Positions 20,386 to 31,555 of a stretch of DNA of 64,000 bases are shown piece after piece. The translations under genes were made by a program, and so were the position numbers. Within the stretch, counting starts at the first letter, position 1. The number at the start of each line of letters is the position of its first letter. Origin of the DNA: Berberis thunbergii (Eukaryota; Streptophyta; Magnoliopsida; Ranunculales; Berberidaceae); contig QNQO01001167.1 of the NCBI GenBank assembly GCA_003290165.1, positions 1 to 64,000 of the forward strand, given 5' to 3'. The notes under the pieces are model-generated. The model was not told where the DNA came from. It searched no databases and was given only the letters and a program-made list of their open reading frames with translations.

Positions 20386-20789
20386 GTGTTGCACCTCTTT
20401 CTCTCATACTTTTCAACAATTTTCCACCTCGATGAATATTTATCAAATCTGAGCCAATCATTACGAACATAAACAACAAATATTGATCATCCAAAGTTAG
20501 GGTATCACCCCTCCAAATGCGCTTATAGGCGCCATACACTCGGAGAATCCAAACACCAGAATGTGCTCAAGTTAACAATCCAACTCCACCTTGGCTAGGT
20601 GGAATTTCAAACCAGACTTTTCAGAAACACAATGTTCTCAAACATTCATGTTGTATATCTTCATATCTTCTACCAAATGTTTCTTTAACAACTCGTGTAG
20701 AATCTTTTTAACTTTACTGCCTGCACGGAAATGCCAAATCCTCGAGCTATCCAAACATATATCTTTGGAGCTGTCAGTAACTCCACCAG
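20386..20789. other. No recognised feature
   Basis: Short open frames only. It leads into duplicated block A. Confidence 0.4.
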
Positions 20790-23400
20790 AAACAACATCC
20801 ACTGGGTCAATGGGATGGATGGGTTTGAGGAGAACGGTGTTTTGCAGGGCAGTTGAAGAAGGAAGAAACGGAGAAGATGGGTAGATTTTAGTTTTTTTTT
20901 TCTTTCAACCATATGGTTACCTTGGGATTAGTACTAGGCATTTAGATGCATTTTATGTGATTTTATGGGTTTGGCATGTGCTCTTCATGTACATTCATGA
21001 TTGGAGTATTTTAGTTAATAAAATAACATTAACTATTCAATGTGGTTGACCTAACAAATCTGAAAATGAGGGTTAGACTCAATTAAAATTTTAAATGAAG
21101 GTCGAACTCAATTAAATTTTAAATGAGGACCAAACTAAAAAAAATACTTTATTTTCAATGATGAATTTGCTTTAGGCCTAAGTTGTTATTATATCAAATA
21201 AATCGAGCATACACCATATAAAGAAAGTAGAGACATATAGCCTTTGTTATTATATCAAATAAATCGATTGAGGAACGATATGAGATTTAATCGGATTAAT
21301 CATTATTAATCGTCATACATTTTATAAACATATTTTCTTTATCCTTCTAAGTAAACGTATATCCTTCTAAGTAATATGTTTACTTATTTTATTTTAATAT
21401 TTATTAAAGTAGTAAAAATCACCTGTCACAATTTAAAGGCAGATTATAAGAAATATATATTATCTTTCTTTCTTTATAGTCTCTTTGCACACTCTTGGTA
21501 TAGCCTTAATTCTTTATTTTTTCTCATTTGTTTCTAATACATTGTCATGAACCAATTAATTGATGAGTTTTGAAAGCGATTAATCCTAGATCAGCCAGAA
21601 GCCGACAATTACTCAGCCAAGAGATTATTCAAACGATTAACTGAAAAATTGTAACACTCTATTAGCGAGAAGAAACTCATCATCAATTAATCACTAATTA
21701 ACAACATTTACAGAGTTACCCATCAAAACTAAAACATAAATAATCATAAAGCATATGACCCAAAATAGATTATCCAAAGTTATTACATACTTAATACAAT
21801 GCCATGTAGAACATAAGTAAAATGAAAGCTCTTAATAACCTAGCTTCCTTACTAACCACTCTTCTTTTTCTTGAGGATCTCGAGATAAGAAAATGCGGAT
21901 CAAAGTTGGTTTCTCCTCAAACAAGTCTACACCATCTAAGACCTTCTTCCTTGAGATGTTCGGAGCAACTCTTAAACTTGAAGTCAATCGATCCCAATCG
22001 TCTCCCTTCAACGAGTTAGCAACTTCCTTGTGTACCTCCACCAACAAATTGAGTTTGGAATTGAACTCTTCATCAAATGACAATCCCTTACCCTTATCAG
22101 AAGAGACGTGTTGACTCATGAATGAAGATCCAGAAGGGCGAGATGCATGATCATTCGAATTCATGACATTGTCATCATTAGAATTATCTGTTCCATGACA
22201 TAAACAAATATAACAAAAAATTCTGTCAACAAGAAGTAAAAATAAAAAACAAAAACGATCTAAATATCAGATGCAATTTTAGAAGTTTGGTAGATGTTCT
22301 GAAGTTCTCAAGAGAATGAACTAAATCAACAAGGAAACAAAGAAACTAACTTAACAGGCTACGATCTAAAGTGACTTCATTATGATAATCCATATTGCCT
22401 CTCTCTCTCTCTCTACCCTGTCCTAAAGCTTGACATATGATTAAGTTTCTTCAAACTCATTATAAACAAGCCACATAATGAGGGTGTAGTTTGCGAACAG
22501 GCAAGTGCATTATGCATAGTTTGTAAATGATAGAACTGGGATGAACCCCCAGCCAAACCAACACATTTTTCTATCTACATCATTGATTAGTTCAATACTA
22601 ATGTAGGAGAGAATTCAACTTATCCCAAGTTGTGAACTTCAGCCTCCTACTAGCATACCACATTGGCAGATTGATAATCTCACACACCAAACAGTAGGGG
22701 AATATTGAAGTCATTGAGACTTTAAAAAATCTCCAAAAACATATGTGATTATCAGTTCCATATCATCGTCACAAATCAAACAATACAAAGATCACTAAAC
22801 ATTGAAGTTGATTCATTAACTACATATTTTACTTGTTAAGATGATACCATACATATGTTGATAAAAATATATAAATAAAAATTACCAATTTTGATGGCAG
22901 TAGGACTGTTGCTTGCATCCGCCCATTTGACTCCATGATGATAAACCCGAACCACCAGGTGTATAGTAGGACGTCCATAATGTCTATACATAGCATCAAT
23001 TCTTTCTTGATCTCCAGATTCCAATACTTGACTTAGAATCCATCTCATCTCATTAAGAATTACCCATAAATGACAATCTCCAAGTTGTATAGTAGGATGT
23101 TGTAGTAGCTTAGCATTCTTCCATCTTCTAGTATTGTTCCTCGGAAAACAAGATCCAATTTATCCATAGGAAGTTTTTTTCCTTCTTTTCTTTTTTTTTG
23201 TAACATTTTTGACATTTTCAATCGTGCTGCTGGAGTTGTCAATTTCCAGAGTAATCGACTGCTTTGCAGCTGGAATATGCACAATGATCTGCATGGTTTC
23301 AATACCTCCCTTCCCTTTGCTCCTCTTCTGTGTATGCTGAAAATGAAAGACCCATCTAAGATCAGAAATTCTAAATGTCGAGGAAGTGGGATTGTCCTTG
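20790..23400 (-). repeat. Segmental duplication block A (ubiquitin-like locus)
   Basis: This carries the same order of non-coding and coding sequence as blocks B (42070-45360), C (53550-56760) and D (58610-61430). Landmarks are GAAGAAGGAAGAAA...GAAGATG, GTTAGACTCAATTAAAATTTT, C-terminal exon, intron, Ubl exon. Blocks A and B both have an extra stretch of about 480 bp (21242-21719, 42461-42950), rich in ATTAATCG, that C and D lack. Confidence 0.85.
21832..23294 (-). pseudogene. Tandem ubiquitin-like protein, copy A (deleted)
   Basis: Exon 1 (22886-23294) begins at the ATG equivalent to copy B (MQIIVHI). It loses frame in an A-rich tract, keeps KLPMDKLDLVFRGTILEDGR of Ubl1, then jumps from LSYYNI to the end of Ubl2. 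About 195 bp are missing compared with copy B. Ubl2's Gly-Gly end is also altered (HLVVRVYHHG). Exon 2 (21832-22187, acceptor GGAACAG) is open and ends WLVRKLGY. Its frame and length differ from copy B by whole codons, so the C-terminal domain is intact although the gene is dead. Confidence 0.85.
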
Positions 23401-23936
23401 AGATGTGTGCATTATTAAATTTGGATCGTTAGTTTTTTCTCGAGATGAGTGTACTATTCATTTGGACTGTTAGATTTATCTAAAGATGTTATTCCATTAA
23501 ATTTTTCTCGTGATAAGTGCATAATTAAATTTGTACCGTTAGATTTAACTAGAGATTTTTTACCAAAACTAAACGGTTCAACACGTATCTCAAGGACAAT
23601 CTAACAGTTTGATCTTTCACCAAAATCTAACGGTTTGATTTACCTAGAGATGTGTGAACTATTAAATTTTGACCGTTAGATTTTTCTTGAGATGAGTGTA
23701 ATATTAAATTTAGACCGTTAGATTTACCTTGATATGTGTATTCCATTAAATTTGGATCATTAGATTTTTCTCGAGATTAGTGTAATATTAAATTTTGACT
23801 ATTAGATTTACCTAGAGATGTGTGTTCTATTAAATTTGGACCATTTAATTTTTTTTGAGACGTGTGTTGAATTGTGTAGATTTTGGTGAAAAAATAAGTG
23901 AAAAATGTGCTTTAATTTGTAATAAGTTATTCGAGA
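23400..23936. other. Repetitive AT-rich spacer
   Basis: Several degenerate tandem copies (about 60 bp) of a phrase containing TTAAATTTGGACCGTTAGATTT and CGAGATGTGTG. A related stretch lies at 45770-45900. No coding potential. Confidence 0.6.
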
Positions 23937-24245
23937 CACTACACCAAATTGACACTTTTGTAACAACTCTAAAAAAAATATCACTTTTGAGATGTTACAA
24001 TTCACCAAACAATTTCAAGTCAAAACTAAATTTAGTCAAAAAAATGAAAAACAGTAACAAAAAAAAATGATACAATAAGTTGGATCACCATGAATAACAT
24101 CACTTTTATAATCATAATTTTCATGGTGATACAATTATTGTATCATTTTGTTTGTGAAAGTGTGTAAAATTATTAGGTGGATTGTTACACTTCAAAAGTA
24201 ATACTGTTTTTGGGGTTGTTACAAAAATGTCAATTTGGTGTAGTG
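23937..24245. mobile_element. CACTA MITE, complete, 309 bp
   Basis: It starts CACTACACCAAATTGACA and ends in the inverted complement TGTCAATTTGGTGTAGTG. The TIR continues with TTTTGTAACAA. It is flanked by a 3-bp direct repeat AGA (23934-23936, 24246-24248), the expected CACTA target duplication. It contains the internal inverted pair ATAATTGTATCA / CACCATGAA. Relatives lie at 47797-48061 plus 52899-52946 (split by a gypsy element) and 57715-58018. Confidence 0.9.
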
Positions 24246-24339
24246 AGAGAGAGAACCATTAGATTGATTTTACTTGAATCCGACGGTTGAAATAAGTGCA
24301 CATGATGAGCTCATGTGCATAATGCACATGAGCCCCCTT

Positions 24340-24480
24340 CAATCCCTAATACTATCACACCCCAAAATTTTGCAAAAGGCATCGATTTTTTTACACTATT
24401 ATTTCTGTTGAAGAATACCATCATTTTTTACTTTCTAAAAGACACTATCAATATAAATTCAAAATCAATCTTAAAAGTTG
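24340..24480 (+). repeat. Dispersed repeat shared with 61437-61570
   Basis: ACTATCACACCCCAAAA, TTTGCAAAAGGCAT and CACTATCAATATAAATTC recur in the same order at 61445-61560. A weaker version lies at 29180-29245. Confidence 0.6.
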
Positions 24481-24699
24481 ATCTGATATATGAAAAGTGA
24501 AGCATGAAGAATGCTCTTCTTAAAAATTGGCTCATTGATACCATGGAACTCGATATAACAAACATGTTTGTTAGTCTACACATATTTGGGATGTTGTATT
24601 CGAGACCTATTATAAAGGAGCTGTTATTAAGTATTTGGGATGGCATTGGTGGTTATTAAGTATTGAACAGGAACTATTTCCAGAAAATTTGTGCAGGTT

Positions 24700-25161
24700 T
24701 TAAAAAAATGGCAAAATATTTTTTTGAGTGAAAAGTTGAATAAAAACATATTTTTTTGTGACTGCCATATGCCGTCACAAAAAAAAAAAAAAACTTCGCG
24801 TCCTGTTGTTTTTGCAATGAAAATAATGTCGTTACAAAAGACAATTTATGACAGCCACATTCTCACCAATTCGAATTTAAATATCATCATTAGAAGTAAT
24901 TGAGAAGGCCATGTTGTCGCAAAATCAAAATTTTAAATTGTCACAAAAGGATAACTAGTGACGACCAGGTTGTCACGAAATTTTTTTATTTTAAATACTT
25001 AAAAAATTAAATTTAAAATTACCTTTTATGATGGTTGACAACGTCACGAAAAGGTCTCCACTATTATGACGGCCACTCTTAGTTGTCACTATAACATGTT
25101 ATGACAGGGTTTTTATAACAACCGTCACAAAAAAATGGACATTAGCAAAACGTTTCGGTGA

Positions 25162-25193
<32 letters not shown>

Positions 25194-25358
25194 CTTCTGT
25201 TAATTATCCCTTAATCCCTCCTACCCAAATGCCGCTAGTAAGGTTTGAACTTTAGACTTGTAATTCGATCTGCTACAAGTCTAGTGCTAAGCTAGTGATT
25301 ATTTTTTAGACCTTTTGTAACAAAGGTGGCCGTCGAAAAAGTTATTCTTTTCATAGTG
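24700..25358. mobile_element. CACTA-type end with subterminal repeats, SINE inserted
   Basis: Motifs of the GTGACGGCC / TTGTCACAAAA type recur in both orientations from 24760 to 25140. The outer end at 25351-25358 reads TCATAGTG; its reverse complement, CACTATGAAAAGAATAAC, is a CACTA-like terminus. A T-tailed SINE (25165-25300) interrupts it. The left end was not identified. Confidence 0.55.
25165..25300 (-). mobile_element. Probable tRNA-derived SINE
   Basis: A tract of about 35 T (poly(A) tail of a minus-strand element), then GGTTTGAAC (box B complement) and TAGTGCTAAGCTAG (box A-like). Confidence 0.55.
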
Positions 25359-26370
25359 TGCGTGCATAAATGTTTGGTTTTCCCGTATTTGCTGGTGGTG
25401 TAAATTGAATTTCCAAAATGAACTCTTTTTTTTAATGATTTATAGAAAGAAAAAAAAGTAATCATAGGAGAAAATGTTTCACAAATACACAAACGAGGAT
25501 CAATATGCTTAATGTTGTCCACTTACTACATAGCAGATTGGGATCAGAAAAATCCTAAAATTTTGATTAGTTTAGATTCACCCTTTAGTGTATTAACAGA
25601 ACAATCTTAAACTCTAAATAGTAATTATTTTAAATTAGATCGAAAAGTTATTCTTTTTTTTCTTTTTTCCTATACTTATTCAGCATGCGAATTGGAACTT
25701 GGAAAATCTTGGTCCCATAATTACAATCAACAAAATTTATCATTTTTTTCTTGATAACTTATCGAATTTTATTACCAAGCGTTAGGAGCACAATTTGAGC
25801 GAGTTCTATACACTAAAGAGTTTTCGATGATGATTTGAATCATTTTTAGAGCACCTAAAGTATTTATCTCTTTAAGTTTGGGATTAGAGATTACCATTAA
25901 GGATGCTCAAGCCAAAACGATTAACATGATCATGTTTTCTAGTTAACCACCATTTTGTTTTTGTAGAAGCAGTTGGCAATATATATGTAGGACATTTATG
26001 CATTTATAAAAAAAATGATAAATAAATAAAATGTGGAACATTATTTATGGAGATGTAGCTTAGTTCTTCCCAAGGTAGTCAAAGAGTGGAACGAAATTCG
26101 ATGGCTTGTTTTTTTTTTCAAAAAGCGAAGCGTAAAGCGGCCCTTAAAAAACAATTCATATATATTTAAAAAAATGTATAATGGAAGTATGTGCTCTGAA
26201 AATATTAAAACCATGATTTCCTTAATATATATTTATTACACAGTGTTAGTGTTAACTGAATTTAAAGTTTTAATCTATTTTGTTTTTTGTTTGAATTTTC
26301 TAGGCAAGGTGCCCTTAGAAATGCAGTGGATGCAAATAGCTAATTAAGTTTAAAACAAATTTCCCTCCCC
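25359..26370. other. AT-rich intergenic DNA
   Basis: No gene or repeat recognised. Confidence 0.4.
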
Positions 26371-26770
26371 CTGCGCGTATTGTTCATTGTCTTCCTCCTC
26401 CCGTGTGTACTTTCATCATCTTTCTCCTCCAAAGTATATTGTTCATCGTTTTCCTCCACCTATATTCGAGCAATCCGACGGGTGTCTCTGCCTAAAATCA
26501 TCTCCTATCTTCTTTCTTTTTATTCATATTCCTTCCCTCTCCCTTTTCGTTCTTTTTTCCAACCAAAGTCAGAGAAAATCAGTAAGATAATTGCGTAATG
26601 TTCATATTCTTCCTTCTATCCCCTCCGCTTCCGTCCAAGCAATCCAGCTGGTTTCTTCGCCTAAAATTTTTTTCTCTCTTCTTCCTCTCTATTTCTCTTC
26701 CTTCCCTCTCCCTTTCCATTCTTTTTTTGACCAAAATCAGTGAAAATCAATAAGAGAATTCAAAAAAAAA
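26371..26770 (+). repeat. Pyrimidine-rich tandem duplication
   Basis: Two diverged copies of about 220 bp: CAATCCGACGGGTGTCTCTGCC and CAATCCAGCTGGTTTCTTCGCC, each followed by CTAAAAT, TCTTCCCTCTC and an ACCAAA-TCAG-GAAAATCA end. Confidence 0.6.
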
Positions 26771-27355
26771 AAAAATTGGAGATGCTTTGTAACATGAAGC
26801 CAACAATTTGGGCTCTCCAGGCTTCAACAAAAAAACGCAAAAAGTCATTGCTTTTTGTGGCTTCAAAGTAGTGGCCTTGCTTTGACCAAAATGAAGCAAA
26901 ATATCATAGCTTGGCCTGACTTTTGGTTTTAAGCGGTGAAAAGGCATAACTTTGACTACTCTGGTTCTTCCTATATCAAAATCCATCAACAGGTCAAATT
27001 GAAGTAAGAACCAAGCAGTCCAAAATCCAAGCCCCAAATCATCTACGCATATCAAGAGGATTGGTCTAGGCGTCACACTAGGACTTGTTCTTTCTCTCTA
27101 ATTTCTCGAAGTTAATTAGATCAAATCATGTAGGGCATTGGCTAGCTAGGTATTTCATCATGATATAAAAAACAATTTGGTACCTTTATAGAAATATTAA
27201 CGCCATTAAAAAGAGAAGAAACAGAAAAACAATAAAAAGTTATATTAATTATAGTGAATTACTGAGATTTTTACATAATCTTGACCTAATCATTATTTGA
27301 TTGGACTTTCTCAAAGTTATCTCAATGATGGTTATATTTTTGCAGTTGAGCTTTC
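26771..27355. other. No recognised feature
   Basis: A minus-strand open stretch (26747-27076) has no recognisable domain. Probably chance. Confidence 0.4.
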
Positions 27356-27358
27356 TTA

Positions 27359-27493
27359 GGGGTCGAGGGAGGGAGCTAGGGCGCTTCGAGATGAGCACAT
27401 CGACTTTGAGATGGGCGATGTCACTCATCTCGAGGCGGATGGGTGGCTTCCACCCATCCCTCGCCCCTTTACCTTGTTCCCTCCCTTGACCCC
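27359..27493. mobile_element. TA-flanked hairpin MITE, copy 1
   Basis: TIR GGGGTCGAGGGAGGGAGC against (reverse) GGGGTCAAGGGAGGGAAC, with TA on both sides. The interior has paired CTCATCTCGAGG / CGAGATGAG and a GATGGGTGG...CCACCCATC stem. Confidence 0.8.
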
Positions 27494-27495
27494 TA

Positions 27496-28224
27496 AAATT
27501 TTCGTTTTGCAGTTATAGAGTTTGATTATTATTGATGATACATCGAAATGTCCTCACTTCTACACTGTACATGTGTCATGATGATCTCAAGGAATAATAG
27601 GCTCAAGCGTTAGTCTAACACTGATCCGACCTAAACGGTTTCAAGCCCGCATAACACAGTCCGCCAGACAAATCCAAATTACTACAGTCTACTAAGCCCA
27701 CACGTTTCACAACAATCTCTATTACCCGTAAGACCTATTAAGACAAATATATCGGGGATCGGCTTCGGACAGACATACCAACATCACTTTGTTTTCAACT
27801 AGGAAGCAAATACCAGAGTATACGTCGTATATGGAAACTTTCATCTATAGATAACACTCCAATTGAGAACTATCTCCCTCATATCTAGGAATACAAGTCC
27901 AGCATGGAAACTTTTTTCCATGGCACAACTCCTAATTATAGAAGGATCTCTAAAAAATTCTCATTCCCTAAACTACACCACCGTTGGTCTGGTCGAATCA
28001 GGACTCCAATACTATAAATAAGACACGAGGTTGACAAACTAAGGTATGCTACAAATTCACTGTTTACACCATTGGAGTGTCATCGGCCACCACAACGGTG
28101 GTTTGTGGCTCACGTGCATTCCTTGTGCAAGTCAACGGGTCAACATCACAAGGTCAAGCAGGGAGCAAAAATCAACTGCATCAATTATTAATTTGTTTAA
28201 TTATTTTTCTTTACTAGATTATTA
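27496..28224. other. Intergenic DNA
   Basis: No feature identified. ATGGAAACTTT occurs twice in similar contexts (27831, 27905). Confidence 0.35.
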
Positions 28225-28560
28225 TATACATGTTATTTGGTTTTACAACCAATATATTTCATTAAAAATTGTACTAACTAGGGCTGTAAGCATATCGGAT
28301 TTGGCTCCTACAATCCTTTAAGAGTAATTCTACAGTGCCTGGTCATCTGTGCATGTTTTGTGCCTGGATGGTACCAGGCACATGCATTACTGATGTGGCA
28401 GGGAGAGAAATCCAACAAATACACATAACTTTTATATATATAAATACACATTGCAGCAATGCCTACATAAGTTTTCATCATTTAAATTGAGCCCAACGTT
28501 TCTTGTTTCAAATAAGTAAACTTGCGCATAATCCTTCATCAAAATTGATGTTAAACTAGT
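28225..28560 (+). repeat. Dispersed repeat related to 19158-19330, interrupted by a short insertion
   Basis: 28232-28320 (CAACCAATATATTTCATTAA, GGGCTGTAAGCATATCG, GGCTCCTACAATCC) matches 19168-19262. Similarity resumes at about 28478 (TTGAGCCCAAC against TTGGGCCTAAC). The 155 bp between carry ACAGTGCCTGGT and GGTACCAGGCAC and look like an inserted element. Confidence 0.7.
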
Positions 28561-30516
28561 AAGTGGTAGGCGAAGTCGAAATGCTTTGAGAACTGGTGCC
28601 TTTGATTAGGGAGTATATATAGGATGGGGAAAGTGTGTAACGGCTATGTGGCCCCACAGGCAATTGACGCGTGAAGACTTTATGCTTTTGATTTTGATGA
28701 TAATATCTTCTTTGCTTTAGGAGTTAAGACACATGTATTCTTCTAATCCGTTTGTTAAATCAAGTTGGAATATTCCTTGTAAATTAATAAATGAATAATT
28801 TGTGTAACATTTATGCTATGGTAATGGTAAAATTGGAAAAGTTATTGGTCGATTCATTGTTCTTACTGTTGGTTCTTCGCATTGAAGGAAAATTGGTGCA
28901 ATGGCAATGCATGGGTTGTTGAGATAGATAAGAACCATTGAAAAAAAAACTTAATAAAAGTAAAATACAAATTGATATTACTACCAGATTTTCAAACACT
29001 CCAAAATAATACGTCAGATCACATATTTTTCCAGATCCAAACTTATTATATGAACAACTTTGTAAATGATTGAATCAAGGCGTGCACTCATTGATAGTCC
29101 ATTGATAATCATTTGATAAACAGGGTAAAATTAGAATTTCAAAAATATAGGAATATAATGGGGTTAAAAAATTAGTGGCTTTTTTACACTATCGCTTTTG
29201 CTTAAAGACACCACATAGCACACCACCAATGTAAATATAAAAAAAAAACCTAGCACCATTCTCTCTCAGGGAATAATACCACCATTGCACCGCCTCACCC
29301 TGCTCGCCTTCCAGCCGGTCAGAAGAAGAAGAAGAACAAAGGAGAAGAGGAAAAAAATAAATGTGGTGGCAGGGTAGTGCGATTGGCAGTGGCGGGGGCA
29401 AGTGGGATGGTGCTGATCTGTCGTTGCTGTGAAGATTGAAGAGAAGGTGGAAAAGAAGATGAACAATAATGAGAGAGGAGTTTATATTGATGGTGGTGTG
29501 CTTAAGCAAAAAGTGATAGTATTAAAAGCTAAAGGATGGTGTCAGATGGTCCTTCTTTGGTAGGCGGGAACCCAAATTCAATTTCCACGGAATCGAGTTG
29601 GTAACGTGACATTACCCCTTTTCCCATTATAGCGAGAACCCATTTCCCTGAAATTGAAATCAGCCAAACCCCTCTGTCTCTCTATGCACCTGGAGTTCTC
29701 TGAGGTAAGCCTAAACTTGTTCTTTTGTTCCCCAAATTGATTTCTGTAATGGGATTTTGTTGTGGATGAAAACCCTTTCCCGTTGTTTTCACGTGAAATT
29801 CATTTTTGTTTATTCATGTTTATGTTGCATGTAATTGAAGTTTTAGGGTTCAAAATCAAACTTTTAGGAAGATTAAATTGTTTATTCTTTGTTCTAACTG
29901 TTTTTAACAAAGACTTGTATCATCTTCCAGAGAGACTGTCGACAAAAAATATGTACCCTTTAGTTTATCAATAAATATGTACCATAGATGAAATGAAGAA
30001 GGGCACCTCAATTTTGAAATGGTTGAGAGACTACCAAAATTCATAAGAGGCAATGAATTGAAGAAATTTTTTTGGGGGGTAATGAGAGCTAGGGTTTTGA
30101 GGATCCCCGAACCTTTTCATTAAAAAGAAAAGAAGTGCATCAAGAAGCATCAAATTTACACCACTCAATTGTCCTTTCATCATTAACTACATCATCACAA
30201 GGAAAAAAATTTTCTCAATCGAAACTTTTTCTGAATTTTCTTCAAGGCTTTTAATCGAGATAAAACCGTCTTGGGCCTGCCTTCTGATCCTTCAAAGCAT
30301 GTTTGGTACCTTTACAAAGTATGTACATAAATATTAGTTAACCCTTGTGGACATCTTGTATGTATGTATAACCAGTGCCCTTGCACACATAATTTTAGTA
30401 TTTAGTATTTATTAGAGAGTAGAGAATTTGCATGTTCTGATGTTTAGTTACTTGACTTTATCATAAATTGTGCATGGTGAAGCCTTTTCAAATAGTTGTT
30501 TAAAAAAAAAACTTAC
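28561..30516. other. Intergenic DNA, no confident gene
   Basis: 29180-29520 resembles 61440-61900 (a diverged dispersed repeat). 29640-29705 followed by GTAAGCC could be an untranslated exon with a donor site, but no coding exon follows. The rest is AT-rich. Confidence 0.35.
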
Positions 30517-31555
30517 CAGTTCCCAGCTCTTGGTTATTGCCATCATGTCCTGTAGGAGAAGTGTTGAGCAAGGGACTGCTGTTGTCGTTCCATTTGGGTA
30601 TGTGATGAATAATATTTCCTCCTCCCCTCAAGTTCACAAGGGAATACATAATTGGCTGAAAACGATGCCTTCTAGAAATCGACTGAATCTGACATGCTTC
30701 TCCACAACTTAGTAATCTGGTCTGTATTATATCCATTTGATCAACAACCACCCCATTTTTTAGCTCTACCCCACCAAATATCAAACGCTGCAAATATGTT
30801 GGATGTCCAATCTTGTTATAAATCTTTGCCTTCACTTGTTCAAGCGTGTCAAATTTCTCAATTTCCAATGTGAAGTCTGGTGTAGAGAATAGCGTTCTAA
30901 ACAGGACATGGGAACCTTCTTTCAGTTGAAAGCCCATGTGAAGGGTTGAATTATCTTTGATGATGTAGGATTTGAAGGGTTTCCTTTCTTCTACAAGTTT
31001 CCCTGCCAAGAATAGACCCCATTTGACCAGCATATGAGGCATTCCTAACTTACATTTGATTTTATGTTTCGAACTTCTGGACTTCTTGGTACCCTCTACT
31101 TTGAAAGTAAATAATTTTCCAATCATTGTCTTTACATCAATATGCATTATTTTTCTCGCATTACCATTACTTCCATTGGATGATGTGTACCTTGATGAAC
31201 TGCTCTTATTCCATTTTGGAGAATGATGATTAGCATTTGCAGCTCCCCTCAATTCCGGGATGAAATTTATAGCTGGCATAATACTACCTCTGGAAATCCA
31301 TCCAGGCTGAAATGATTCTCCAAGACTTAATAATCTGCTTTGTACTATATCTATCTTATCAGTAAGCCAATTTTTTTTCTCCACCCCACCAAAGAACAAA
31401 TGCTGCTGGTTTGGTGGATATCCGTAGATCTCATGTATCTTTGCTTTCAAATGTTCAAATGCACGGAATTTTCCGATTCCCATGGAGAAGTCACGTCTAA
31501 AATCAAAGCTTTTAAAGTAGATCTGGACACTTCCTCTCAACTAGAAGCCCATGTG
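30517..31555 (-). pseudogene. Multi-ubiquitin-like-domain gene, copy E (diverged)
   Basis: Reading from 31555 down: the end of a first Ubl1 (LHMGF, then TAG where relatives have Gln, then LRG). Next come a Ubl2 (VQIYFKSFDFRRDF...FFGGVEKKN...PELRGAAN), a spacer (HHSPKWN), a second Ubl1 (MHIDVKTMIGKLFTFKVEG...DNSTLHMGFQLKEG), a second Ubl2 (HVLFRTLFSTPDFTLEIEKFDTLE...LVNLRGGGN) and a spacer. The exon ends at a GTAAGT donor. So the two-Ubl module of copy B occurs twice in one exon. I found no second exon downstream. The internal TAG and missing start make a functional product unlikely unless translation starts at 31540. Confidence 0.7.

Noticed and set aside
29189..29509. 106-codon minus-strand open frame
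   Set aside because: Falls in a dispersed repeat related to 61440-61900, where the frame is not preserved.
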